Shown: piece after piece, positions 7,351-15,704 of the stretch | How positions within the stretch are numbered: the stretch's first letter is position 1 | Layout: the number at the start of each line of letters is the position of its first letter | From: Cupriavidus yeoncheonensis | GTDB taxonomy: Bacteria; Pseudomonadota; Gammaproteobacteria; Burkholderiales; Burkholderiaceae | Assembly (NCBI RefSeq): GCF_905397275.1 | Contig: NZ_CAJPUY010000038.1 | Location: 1 to 42,482, forward strand | Length of the DNA: 42,482 nucleotides | Direction: 5' to 3' | The notes under the pieces: generated by a model | Told to the model about the DNA's origin: nothing | The model's database searches: none | What the model saw: only the letters and a program-made list of their open reading frames with translations | Translations under genes and position numbers: made by a program

Positions 7351-8895
7351 TTACCTCTGCGTCTGTAGCGGCACGCCGGCCGGCAGCACGGCACGAATGT
7401 AGGCCGTGCGGTCCTGCAACTGTGCCGCGGCCTGGGAGACATAGGCACTGACCGGCGCCGCGAATGCCGTCAGCATGACGTTGCAGGCCAGCAGGAACGC
7501 GCTGCAGGCGAGCTTGCGCCCCTCCGGCCGCGACCGTACGCGTGGTGGCACCGGCGTATTCCCCTCCTGCGCCACCTTCGCGCCGTCATGCGGCAGGCGC
7601 CACAGCAGGCGTGTTCCCGTGCGCGAGGCCGCCACCAGCAACACCAGTCCGGACACCAGGATGGCAGGCCAGTAGACGATGGCGCTGTCGGGCGGCACGG
7701 CGCGCAGGATCATGACTTTGCCGATGAATCCCGACAGCGGCGGCAGGCCCACCGCGACGACCGTCCCGGTCAGGTAGAGCAAGCCGGCGAGCCGAGTCCC
7801 GGTCCCGGCCACGACCGGGCCCTGCCCGTCCGCGGCGGGCTCCAGCGCATCCGCCAGCAGGAACAGCGCGGCCGTGCACAGCGTCGTGCTCAGCAGGTAG
7901 TACAAGGCGGCGGCCCAGGCGGCCGCGGTCTGCATGCCGACGGCAATGCCAAGCAGCCCTACCGATGCCAGCACCAGGTAGCTGGTCAGCGACCGCAGGC
8001 TGGTGGCGGCCAGTGCGCCCACGGCACCCGCGGCCAGCGTTGCCAGCGCCAGCACCGGCAGCCACGCCTGCATGAATGTCACGAGCAGCCCTTGCGCGGC
8101 GCCGAACACCAGCGCGTCGCAGCGCAGCATGGCGTACAGGCCGACCTTGGTCATGATGGCGAACAGCGCGGCAACCGGACCGGCGGTGCCCGCATAGGCG
8201 CGGGGCAGCCAGAAGTACAGCGGAAAGATCGCGGCCTTCAGCCCGAACACCAGCATCAGCATGACGCCCGCCGCCGCGGCCAGGGGCACGTCGGCATCGG
8301 GCAGGCCTTGCAGGCGAAGGCCCATGTGCGCGAGATTGAGCGTGCCCGTGAGCCCATAGAGCATGCCGATGGCCACCAGGAAGAACGACGAGGCCACGAG
8401 GTTGAGCAACACATAGTGCAGTCCCGCGCCGATCCGCTCGCGTCCCGCGCCGTGGATCAGCAGCGCATACGACGCGATCAGCAGGATCTCGAAGAACACG
8501 AAGAGGTTGAACAGGTCGCCGGCCAGGAAGGCGCCGTTCAGGCCCATGAGCTGGAACTGGAACAGGGCATGGAAGTGGCGCCCCGCGCGCGCCAGCTCCG
8601 GGCCCGCGGCCGCCAGTGCAGCAGGCGCAAGCAGCGCGGTCAGTGCGAGCATCAGTGCGCCAAGGCGATCGAGCTGCAGCACGATGCCGAACGGCGCCTG
8701 CCAGCTGCCGAGCTGGTAGACGTCGATGCCGCCGCCGGCCGCGCGCCCGACCAGCAGCGCCGCGGCCGGCACCAGCAGCAGCGTGGCGGTCATGCACACC
8801 ACGCGTTGCGCGCGCAGCCGGTGCATCGGCATGGCGGTCAGGAGTCCACCGGCGAACATCGGCAGCAGGATGGGGAGTAGCAGCACGTGATTCAC
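7351..8895 (-). CDS. mrpD: Mrp antiporter subunit D
   Basis: A 514-residue, largely hydrophobic protein of the proton-translocating family shared with complex I subunits NuoL/M/N. The ion-channel signature is FGLKAAIFPLYFWLPRAYAG followed by AGPVAALFAIMTKVG, with a lysine on the broken helix. An earlier glutamate in LFVFFEILLIASYALL corresponds to the conserved membrane glutamate. The start is GTG 8895, which overlaps the mrpC stop as GTGA. With MrpA it forms the proton and cation path of the complex. The C-terminal 80 residues include a hydrophilic, charged insert before a last helix. Confidence 0.93.
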   Translation of the reverse strand: MNHVLLLPILLPMFAGGLLTAMPMHRLRAQRVVCMTATLLLVPAAALLVGRAAGGGIDVYQLGSWQAPFGIVLQLDRLGALMLALTALLAPAALAAAGPELARAGRHFHALFQFQLMGLNGAFLAGDLFNLFVFFEILLIASYALLIHGAGRERIGAGLHYVLLNLVASSFFLVAIGMLYGLTGTLNLAHMGLRLQGLPDADVPLAAAAGVMLMLVFGLKAAIFPLYFWLPRAYAGTAGPVAALFAIMTKVGLYAMLRCDALVFGAAQGLLVTFMQAWLPVLALATLAAGAVGALAATSLRSLTSYLVLASVGLLGIAVGMQTAAAWAAALYYLLSTTLCTAALFLLADALEPAADGQGPVVAGTGTRLAGLLYLTGTVVAVGLPPLSGFIGKVMILRAVPPDSAIVYWPAILVSGLVLLVAASRTGTRLLWRLPHDGAKVAQEGNTPVPPRVRSRPEGRKLACSAFLLACNVMLTAFAAPVSAYVSQAAAQLQDRTAYIRAVLPAGVPLQTQR

Positions 8896-9287
8896 GGGCG
8901 GGGCTCCGTGGCCTGCGCGCAGTCTGCATCGTCGCCGCCGGCCTGGCTCGCGGCATCGACATGGTCGCTGCCGGTGAGGCCGAGCGAGCGCAGCGACAGC
9001 ACCACCGCAAATGCCGTCATGCCGAACGCGATGACGATGGCGGTCAGCACCAGCGCCTGCGGCAGTGGATCGGCGTATTGCGCGCCATAGTGCGCGCCAT
9101 AGTGCGCGCCATCGGCAATGACCGGAGGCCTGCCCACCGCGAGCCGGCCCATGCCCAGCAGGAACAGGCTGATCGCATACGACAGCAGTGTCAGCCCGAG
9201 CACGACGGTAAAGGTGCGGGCCCTCAGCAGCAGGTAGATGCCGCATGCGGCGAGCACGCCGATGGCGCCTGCATAGAGCGCGGCCAT
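8892..9287 (-). CDS. mrpC: Mrp antiporter subunit C
   Basis: A 131-residue NuoK-like subunit with three helices (YAGAIGVLAACGIYLLL, then FTVVLGLTLLSYAISLFLLGMG, and ALVLTAIVIAFGMTAFAVVLSL). The ATG at 9287 overlaps the mrpA stop by one base (TGATG). The loop between helices 2 and 3 carries an in-frame 12-bp tandem repeat that encodes GAHYGAHYGAQY, not expected in the family. The tail after the third helix is hydrophilic and rich in Asp and Ala. Confidence 0.92.
   Translation of the reverse strand: MAALYAGAIGVLAACGIYLLLRARTFTVVLGLTLLSYAISLFLLGMGRLAVGRPPVIADGAHYGAHYGAQYADPLPQALVLTAIVIAFGMTAFAVVLSLRSLGLTGSDHVDAASQAGGDDADCAQATEPRP
9079..9113. repeat. 12-bp in-frame tandem repeat in mrpC
   Basis: The unit TGCGCGCCATAG occurs at 9079-9090 and 9091-9102, followed by 10 of 12 bases at 9103-9112. 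Because 12 is a multiple of three, copy-number changes alter the MrpC loop without a frameshift. Confidence 0.85.
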
Positions 9288-12106
9288 CACGTGCCCTCCT
9301 TGCCGCGCCGTGGCCGGCCGAACGCCGCCGGCGTGTTGCGCACGCCCAGGTGCGAGACGATCAGCAAGGTGGTGCCGGTCACCGTGGCATAGACGCCAAG
9401 GTCGAAGACCATGGCGGACGCGAGTTCGATTTCGCCGAGCCCGGGCACGTGGAAGTGGCCGAAGGCCGTGGTCAGGAACGGAAAGCCGAACGCGAGACTG
9501 CCGAGCCCGGTCAGCCCGGCGACCAGGATGCCGGCACCGGCCAGCGCGCGATAGTCCGGCGCGATGCGCGCCTCGGTCCAGCGCACGCCGCTGGCCACGT
9601 ACTGGAGCAGCAGCGCCACCGAGGTGATCAGCGCGGCAATGAAGCCGCCGCCCGGCAGGTTGTGCCCGCGCAGCAGCAGGAACACGGCTACCAGCAGCGT
9701 CAGCGGCAGCATCAGCCGCGCGAGCATGGCCAGCAGCAGCGGATGCCGCTGCGCGGCCCAGGGCTTGCCGTCCGGACCCGCATCGGGCACGGGCAGGCGC
9801 ATGCCACGCAGCAGCGCCTGCACGGCCAGCCCGGCAACCAGCAGCACGCAGACCTCGCCCAGGGTGTCGAAGCCACGAAAATCCACCAGCAGCACGTTGA
9901 CCACGTTGTGGCCGCCGCCACCGGGCACCGCGTTGTCCACGTAGAACCCGGACACCGGGTCAAAGCTTCGCGTCATCACCGCGTAGGCGCACGCGGCCAG
10001 CATGCCGCCGCCGCCGAGTGCCAGCACGAGGTCGCGCAGCTGCCGCACGCTCGCGGGCGGCGTGACCGGTTCGGGCGGCAGGTAGAACAGCGCGAGCACC
10101 AGCAGCAGCACCGTGACCACCTCGACCGAGATCTGCGTGAGCGCCAGGTCGGGCGCGGAAAAGCGCGTGAAGATCAGCGCCACCAGCAAGCCGCACGTGC
10201 TCAGGAACACCAGCGCCATCACGCGCTGCCGCCGCGCGGCAACCACGGCCACCGCGCACAGCGCGAGCAAGGCCAGGCAGGCCGCGCCCATCGGATCGAC
10301 CGCGCCATCCGGAGCGGTACCGACCAGCGCATCCAGGTCCGCCAGGAATGCCGCGGGCACCGCCAGCAGTGCCGCCAGCATCCAGGCCATGTAGCGTTGC
10401 AGCGAACGGTTCTCCATGCGCCGCGTCAGCGTGCGGGCCAGGCGCTCCAGCATGGCGATGGCGGCTTCGAACGAACGGCGCGCGCTGAGCGGCTCGATCA
10501 CATGCTGCCAGCGCCGCAGCGCATCGCGGCGCAGGAAGAACAGCGCCGCCCCGCCCGCCATGGAGACCAGGCTCATGACCAGCGGCAGGTTGAAGCCGTG
10601 CCACAGGTGCAGGCTGTAGTCGGGCAGCGGTGCGCGCAGCGTGGCCAGCGCAGTGGCCGCGAGCAGGTTGCCCACCGTATAGGCCGGCGCGAGGCCCACC
10701 ACCAGGCAGATCACGACCAGCAACTCCACCGGCAGCTTCATGAAACGTGGCGGTTCATGCGGCGGATAGTTCGGCACGTCGGGCGTGTCGCCGCCAAAGA
10801 ACACGCCGTAGCTGAAGCGCAGCGAATACGCCATGGTCATGGCGCCGGCCACGGTCGCGGCCGCGGGGATCACCCAGTTGAAATCGCCGAGCAGGCCCTG
10901 CGCCAGGGTTTCGCCGAAGAACATCTCCTTGCTCAGGAAGCCGTTGAACAACGGCACGCCCGCCATCGACAGCGACGCCACGCCGGCCAGTGCCGCCGTA
11001 TGCGGCATGTAGCGCGCCAGGCCGCGCAGGCGGTCCAGGTCGCGCGTGCCGGTTTCGTGGTCGATGATGCCGGCGGCCATGAACAGCGACGCCTTGAACA
11101 CGGCGTGGTTGATGATGTGGAACAGCGCGGCCACGGTGCTCAGCTGCGTGTCGAGCCCGAACAGCAGCGTGATCAGCCCGAGGTGGCTGATGGTCGAATA
11201 GGCCAGCAGTCCCTTGAGGTCGCGTTGCAGCAGCGCCAGCGCCGCGCCCATGATCAGCGTGACCAGGCCCGTCATGCTGACCAGGTAGAACCACGCATTG
11301 GTGCCATCGAGCACCGGATACAGCCGCGCCAGCAGGAACACCCCCGCCTTGACCATGGTGGCCGAGTGCAGGTAGGCCGATACCGGCGTGGGCGCGGCCA
11401 TGGCATGCGGCAGCCAGAAGCTGAACGGAAACTGCGCGGACTTGGTGAACACGGCCAGCAGCACCAGCACCAGCATCGGCAGGTACAGCGGATGGTGCTG
11501 CACGCTGCCCGCCTGGGCCAGCACGTCCGACAGTTCCAGGCTGCCGCAGATGCGCCCGAGCAGCAGCACGCCGGCGAGCAGCGCCAGCCCGCCACCGCCG
11601 GTGACGGTGAGCGCCATGCGCGCGCCCTGGCGCGCGTCCTCGCGCCAGGACCAGAAGCCGATCAGCAGGAACGACAAGATGCTGGTCAGTTCCCAGCAGA
11701 TCACCAGCAGCAGCAGGTTGCCGGCCAGCACCACGCCGAGCATGGCGGCCATGAACATCAGCAGCAGGCAGAAGAAGCGCACCGCGGAGGCGTTGCGCGG
11801 CAGGTAGTAGCGCGCGTACAGGACCACGAGCAGGCCCACGCCGATGACCAGCAGCGAGAACAGGAAGGACAGCCCGTCGAGCCGCAGGCTGAGGTTCAGG
11901 CCGAGCTCGGGCAACCAGTTCACGCGCCAGGCCAGCGCATGCCCCGGCTGGTCGAACACGGCCTCGCGGGCGCGCAGCAGCAATGCCAGCGCCGCCAGCG
12001 GAAAGCCGATCGTGACCGGCGCCACCAGCCGGACGGCATGCTTGCCGGCCAGCCATGTCAGCACGGCGGCAACCAGCGGCAGCGCGATCAGCAGGACCAT
12101 CACCAT
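9287..12106 (-). CDS. mrpA: Mrp antiporter subunit A fused to subunit B
   Basis: A 939-residue membrane protein and the largest Mrp subunit. The NuoL-like core has the glutamate helix VICWELTSILSFLLIGFW (around residue 140) and the signature SAQFPFSFWLPHAM followed by APTPVSAYLHSATMVKAG (about 223-258). The last 150 residues contain GFDTLGEVCVLLVAGLAVQA and GHNLPGGGFIAALITSVAL, which are the MrpB domain, so A and B are fused as in other proteobacteria. Mrp complexes exchange Na+ or K+ for protons and support alkaline pH and salt tolerance. The GGAGG at 12113-12117 fits ATG 12106 (6-nt spacing) better than ATG 12112, which it directly abuts. It is the first gene of the operon. Confidence 0.94.
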   Translation of the reverse strand: MVMVLLIALPLVAAVLTWLAGKHAVRLVAPVTIGFPLAALALLLRAREAVFDQPGHALAWRVNWLPELGLNLSLRLDGLSFLFSLLVIGVGLLVVLYARYYLPRNASAVRFFCLLLMFMAAMLGVVLAGNLLLLVICWELTSILSFLLIGFWSWREDARQGARMALTVTGGGGLALLAGVLLLGRICGSLELSDVLAQAGSVQHHPLYLPMLVLVLLAVFTKSAQFPFSFWLPHAMAAPTPVSAYLHSATMVKAGVFLLARLYPVLDGTNAWFYLVSMTGLVTLIMGAALALLQRDLKGLLAYSTISHLGLITLLFGLDTQLSTVAALFHIINHAVFKASLFMAAGIIDHETGTRDLDRLRGLARYMPHTAALAGVASLSMAGVPLFNGFLSKEMFFGETLAQGLLGDFNWVIPAAATVAGAMTMAYSLRFSYGVFFGGDTPDVPNYPPHEPPRFMKLPVELLVVICLVVGLAPAYTVGNLLAATALATLRAPLPDYSLHLWHGFNLPLVMSLVSMAGGAALFFLRRDALRRWQHVIEPLSARRSFEAAIAMLERLARTLTRRMENRSLQRYMAWMLAALLAVPAAFLADLDALVGTAPDGAVDPMGAACLALLALCAVAVVAARRQRVMALVFLSTCGLLVALIFTRFSAPDLALTQISVEVVTVLLLVLALFYLPPEPVTPPASVRQLRDLVLALGGGGMLAACAYAVMTRSFDPVSGFYVDNAVPGGGGHNVVNVLLVDFRGFDTLGEVCVLLVAGLAVQALLRGMRLPVPDAGPDGKPWAAQRHPLLLAMLARLMLPLTLLVAVFLLLRGHNLPGGGFIAALITSVALLLQYVASGVRWTEARIAPDYRALAGAGILVAGLTGLGSLAFGFPFLTTAFGHFHVPGLGEIELASAMVFDLGVYATVTGTTLLIVSHLGVRNTPAAFGRPRRGKEGT

Positions 12107-12425
12107 CGGCATCCTCCGTCAGTTCGCGGCCTGGCGGGCGCGGGCACCGCCGCGGTCATGGCGAGGACTCCGGCATCGGCTTCACCGGTCAACCCGAACG
12201 GGTCACGGAACGAGTCGACAGCGACCGGCCCGGCCACCCCGGCGTGAGCGATACTGCCCTCTGGATCACTGAATTGTGCCCGCCTGGCGCGCCGAACGGC
12301 CCATCTCCGCACGGCACACGAAAAAATTCACTACCGCGCAGAAGATTCTGAATACGCAAGGCCTGCAACGCGGGCAAGGGACCGTAGTAATCTTGCGCAA
12401 CCATAATCGGTGTTCTGGTACGCGG
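12107..12425. other. Intergenic region between mrpA and the EAL gene
   Basis: These 319 bp separate the divergent mrp operon and EAL gene, and should hold both promoters. I see a short perfect dyad ACCCG-AA-CGGGT at 12192-12203 and a CATAAT box at 12402-12407, 18 bp before the EAL start codon, with no good -35. Otherwise I recognise nothing. The short ORFs here have no family features. Confidence 0.5.
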
Positions 12426-13997
12426 ATGAATCGTCCCTTGTTCCTGCTGATGGCAGTGGTGCTGGCAATCGTCGCGGCGCTGGTGCCGGTCGTGGTCAGC
12501 GTGCGCTTTGCCGAACAGGAAGCCAACCGGCGCGAACAGGAGCACCTCATGGCCTTTACCCGGGGAGCTGTGCAGCGCATCGAGCGCGTCATGGCCGACG
12601 CCACGCAGGCGATCCAGGAGATGGAGGCACAGACCGATCCCCCGTGCTCCCCTGGCAACCTGCTCACCCTGCGGCGCATTGTCTTCACCTACCGGTCTGT
12701 GCAGGATGCCGGCCGGCGCGTCGGCAATACGCGCCTGTGTTCCGCGCTGCTTGGCGATGCCTATGGCCGCGGCCTGACCCTGACGCCCCCGGACTGGCGA
12801 GGCCAGGATGGGCTGGAATACTGGTTCGCCGCACGCAACCCGTTCGGCGTGCCCCGGCCCGAGATACTGATCGCACGCAACGGCCACTACGTTTCACTGG
12901 ATCCGAAGTCGCTGGTGGATGTGGTCGACCTGGAGCAGCGCGACCTGGCGGCCGTGAGCCTTGGCACCCACCGGGTGGTGGCCACCACGCCAGGGGCCGA
13001 CCCCTTGCAGATGGAGCGCCGGTACGCCGACCCGACGGCGGGTGACGGCAGCCACTACTATGCGGTGGCCCGCGCCACCAACCTGCCCTTCGCGGTGGTG
13101 TCCCGGGCCCCGCAGGGCCGGCTGCTGTCCAACTGGCCCCTGCTGGTGGGCTTGTGCATCCTGACCGGGCTCGCCGTCGGCACCGCGGCCGGCGTGCTGA
13201 TCCTGCGCCTGGTGTCGCGGCGCTTCTCGATGGAATGGGCGCTGCGCGCGGCTGTCAGGCGCCGCGAGATCAGCGTGCAGTACCAGCCGATCATCGCGCT
13301 GGCCGATCGCCGCTGTACCGGTGCGGAGGCCTTGCTGCGCTGGCAGCACAACGGCAAGATGGTGTCTCCGGAACTGCTGCTTTCCATTGCCAGGCAGGCA
13401 GGGCTGATGGCACAGATCACCGACCAGGTGCTGGACCGCGTCCTGGACGAGCTGGGCGACTGGCTGCGCAGCCATCCCGATTTCTATGTCTCCGTGAACG
13501 TCGAGGCGCAGGACCTGAAGACGCAGCGCTTCCTGGACGTGCTGGCGGCGCGCCTGGCGGGCACCGGCATCGGTGCCCGCCAGATCCGCATCGAGATCAC
13601 CGAGCATGCCTTCCTCGAGGCAGAATCCGCCTGCGGCATCATTCAGGCATTCCGCGACGCGGGCCACCCGGTCTATATCGACGATTTCGGCACGGGCTAC
13701 TCGAGCCTGTCCTACCTGCAGAACTTCAAGGTCGACGCGCTCAAGATCGACAAGTCGTTCACCGACACGATCGGCCGGGACGCGGCTTCGAGCACGGTGG
13801 CGCCGCACATCATCCGCATGGCGCACGAACTGGGCTTCGAGGTCGTTGCCGAAGGCGTCGAGCATGAAGAACAGGCCCGCTACCTGAGGGAGCGCGGCGC
13901 GCAGTATGCGCAGGGCTGGCTGTATTCGCGCGCGTTGCCTGGTGACGCACTCGTGCGCTTTGTGCAGGAGGGGCAGCCCGTCACGCAAGCGGCCTGA
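12426..13997 (+). CDS. Membrane-bound cyclic-di-GMP phosphodiesterase (CSS-motif periplasmic domain plus EAL)
   Basis: A 523-residue protein with a membrane helix at about 5-27, a periplasmic domain, a second helix at about 238-263 and a cytosolic EAL domain from 275. The periplasmic part has Cys-Ser pairs at 74-75 and 105-106, as in CSS-motif sensors whose cysteines form a redox-sensitive disulfide. The EAL domain looks active: EALLRW at 301, the Asn in VSVNVEAQDL, IEITE, IDDFGTGYSS at 418-426, KIDKSF and AEGVE, followed by QGWLYSRAL. It should hydrolyse cyclic-di-GMP to pGpG, perhaps in response to the periplasmic redox state. ATG 12426 is chosen because it directly precedes the first membrane helix. 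It is divergent from the mrp operon. Confidence 0.9.
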   Translation: MNRPLFLLMAVVLAIVAALVPVVVSVRFAEQEANRREQEHLMAFTRGAVQRIERVMADATQAIQEMEAQTDPPCSPGNLLTLRRIVFTYRSVQDAGRRVGNTRLCSALLGDAYGRGLTLTPPDWRGQDGLEYWFAARNPFGVPRPEILIARNGHYVSLDPKSLVDVVDLEQRDLAAVSLGTHRVVATTPGADPLQMERRYADPTAGDGSHYYAVARATNLPFAVVSRAPQGRLLSNWPLLVGLCILTGLAVGTAAGVLILRLVSRRFSMEWALRAAVRRREISVQYQPIIALADRRCTGAEALLRWQHNGKMVSPELLLSIARQAGLMAQITDQVLDRVLDELGDWLRSHPDFYVSVNVEAQDLKTQRFLDVLAARLAGTGIGARQIRIEITEHAFLEAESACGIIQAFRDAGHPVYIDDFGTGYSSLSYLQNFKVDALKIDKSFTDTIGRDAASSTVAPHIIRMAHELGFEVVAEGVEHEEQARYLRERGAQYAQGWLYSRALPGDALVRFVQEGQPVTQAA

Positions 13998-14044
13998 ACG
14001 CCCCGGGCGCGAGCCAAAACGGGCCGTGCGCGGCGCGCGTCCTG

Positions 14045-14084
14045 TGTCCCGTCGCCGGGACATTGGGGACCGCGACGCCGGTCC
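14045..14084. terminator. Paired short hairpins after the EAL gene
   Basis: Two adjacent perfect dyads follow the EAL stop. They are TGTCCCG-TCGC-CGGGACA (14045-14062) and GGACCG-CGACGC-CGGTCC (14067-14084). Neither is followed by a T-run, so a Rho-independent terminator is uncertain. Confidence 0.35.
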
Positions 14085-14150
14085 TCTGAAATCGGCGCCG
14101 GGCGGCCGGCGGCGGCCCGGCTGGCCGGCTCCTGTGTATGCTTGAGGTCT

Positions 14151-14185
14151 GGCGGGCCGGCGCGGCATCTCCGCGCCGGCCCGCC
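14151..14185. repeat. Perfect 15-bp-stem hairpin upstream of the amidase gene
   Basis: Bases 14151-14165 are the exact reverse complement of 14171-14185, with the loop CATCT. It ends 32 bp before the amidase ATG and 13 bp before its AGAGGAGA ribosome-binding site. There is no T-run after it. It could be a protective 5' structure, a regulator operator or the end of an upstream transcript. Confidence 0.6.
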
Positions 14186-14217
14186 TGTCATTCGAGGATC
14201 AGAGGAGACACATCACG

Positions 14218-15645
14218 ATGAGCGACGCGCTTTGCTTTCTGTCCGCCGTCGAACTGCAGGGCCGCATCCGGCGCAAGGAGGTATCGCCGGTGGAAGTGGT
14301 CCGGGCCGTGCTGGAACGCGCCGGGCGCCTGCAGCCCGAGCTGAACTGCCTGATCACCGTGTGCGCCGACGAGGCGCTGGCGGCGGCCCGCGCCGCCGAG
14401 CAGGCGGTGATGGCCGGCCAGCCGCTGGGGCCGCTGCACGGCATTCCCTTCACCGTCAAGGACATCGTCAATACGCGCGGCGTGCGCACCACCTTCGGCG
14501 CCGTGCCCATGCGCGACAACGTGCCGGCCGAGGATGCGGTGGCCGTCGGCCGCCTGCGTGACCAGGGCGCCATCCTGATCGGCAAGACCACCTCGCCCGA
14601 GTTCGGCTCCAAGTGCCTGACCGATTCCCCCCTGTTCGGGCGCACCCGCAATGCATGGAGCGCGGAACGGACCAGCGGCGGCTCCAGCGGAGGCGCCGCG
14701 GTGACCGTGGCCGCCGGCATCGCCCCGCTTGCGGTGGCGACCGACGGCGGCGGTTCCACGCGCATTCCTGCGGCCTGCAATGGCGTGGTCGGCATCAAGC
14801 AGAGCCAGGGCGTGATCCCGCACAGCCAGGCGCAGGACCTGTTCGGCAACCAGACCTATGTCACCCCGACCACGCGCACCGTCGCCGACACGGGCCTGAT
14901 GATGCAGGCCATGGCCGGCGAGCACCCGTGCGATCCGTGGTCGATCGGCATCCCCACGCCGGACTATGCCGACGCCGCGCAGCCGCGCGGCGACCTGCGC
15001 GGCCGGCGCGTCCTGTATTGCCTGGCGCCGCCGGGGCGGCCGGTTTGCGCCGATGTGGCCAGCGCGTTCGAGGCGAGCCTGCGCAAGCTGGCAGAGCTTG
15101 GCGCGGAGCTGGAACCCTTTTCGGGCGAAGGCTTCGACGTGGAGCCGATCTGGCGCGCGATCAACCACACGGTCTGGCGCACGCGCTTCGTCGATATCGT
15201 CGCCAGGCATGGCAGCGACCTCAGCCCTACCTTTGTCCGGCAGGTCGAATCGGCCGCGCACTTCAGCGGCGTGGAATACCAGCAGGCCATGTTCGAGCGC
15301 TCCAGGCTGTTCCAGCGCGTGCAGGCGCTGCTGCAGCGCGGCGACCTGCTCGCCATGCCGACGCTGACGCGCACCGCGCTGCCGATCGGGCAGGACCTGT
15401 TCGGCACCATCGACATCGACGGCCAGGCGTACGAGAACGTCCGCGCCCACTGGTTTCCGTGGACCATGCCCTTCAACATGACGGGCCACCCCGCCATCAG
15501 CCTGCCCTGCGGCTTTGGCCAGGACGGACTGCCGATCGGCTTCCAGCTCGTGGGCCGGTTCCGCGGCGATGCCGAACTGCTGCGCGTGGCGGCGCTGTTC
15601 GAAGCCGCGCACGGCCTCACCGGCCAATGGCCGGCGCTGCCATGA
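14218..15645 (+). CDS. Amidase of the amidase-signature family
   Basis: A 475-residue enzyme with the complete Ser-cisSer-Lys triad. Lys81 is in PFTVKDIVNTRGV, Ser156 in SGGSSGGAAV and nucleophile Ser180 in TDGGGSTRIPA. The spacings are those of GatA. It should hydrolyse a carboxamide to acid plus ammonia. It is unlikely to be a transamidosome subunit, because gatB and gatC are absent and the gene sits next to a substrate-binding protein gene. AGAGGAGA lies 11 bp upstream of the ATG, and a strong hairpin precedes that. Its stop overlaps an ATG of the Bug gene (ATGA at 15642), which suggests that uptake and hydrolysis of one compound are linked. The substrate is unknown. Confidence 0.9.
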   Translation: MSDALCFLSAVELQGRIRRKEVSPVEVVRAVLERAGRLQPELNCLITVCADEALAAARAAEQAVMAGQPLGPLHGIPFTVKDIVNTRGVRTTFGAVPMRDNVPAEDAVAVGRLRDQGAILIGKTTSPEFGSKCLTDSPLFGRTRNAWSAERTSGGSSGGAAVTVAAGIAPLAVATDGGGSTRIPAACNGVVGIKQSQGVIPHSQAQDLFGNQTYVTPTTRTVADTGLMMQAMAGEHPCDPWSIGIPTPDYADAAQPRGDLRGRRVLYCLAPPGRPVCADVASAFEASLRKLAELGAELEPFSGEGFDVEPIWRAINHTVWRTRFVDIVARHGSDLSPTFVRQVESAAHFSGVEYQQAMFERSRLFQRVQALLQRGDLLAMPTLTRTALPIGQDLFGTIDIDGQAYENVRAHWFPWTMPFNMTGHPAISLPCGFGQDGLPIGFQLVGRFRGDAELLRVAALFEAAHGLTGQWPALP

Positions 15646-15704
15646 CTGTCCGCCGGGCCGCCGTGTCCCCTGCTCCCAACTCTTCGCAAGCCTGCCTGAC
15701 TGCC

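Noticed and set aside
9245..12247. A 1000-residue open frame antisense to mrpA
   Set aside because: It is rich in Gln, His and Arg with no family features, as expected for the shadow frame of a GC-rich membrane-protein gene. MrpA is clearly the real gene.
12100..12312. A 70-codon minus-strand ORF upstream of mrpA
   Set aside because: It overlaps the mrpA start and has no hydrophobic segment, motif or ribosome-binding site.
14136..14141. TATGCT as a -10 box for the amidase gene
   Set aside because: No matching -35 is present at the right distance in this GC-only stretch, so I do not list it as a promoter.
14613..15704. Long upstream extension of the first Bug gene frame into the amidase gene
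   Set aside because: The extension is an alternate frame of the amidase; the signal peptide at 15705 marks the true start region.
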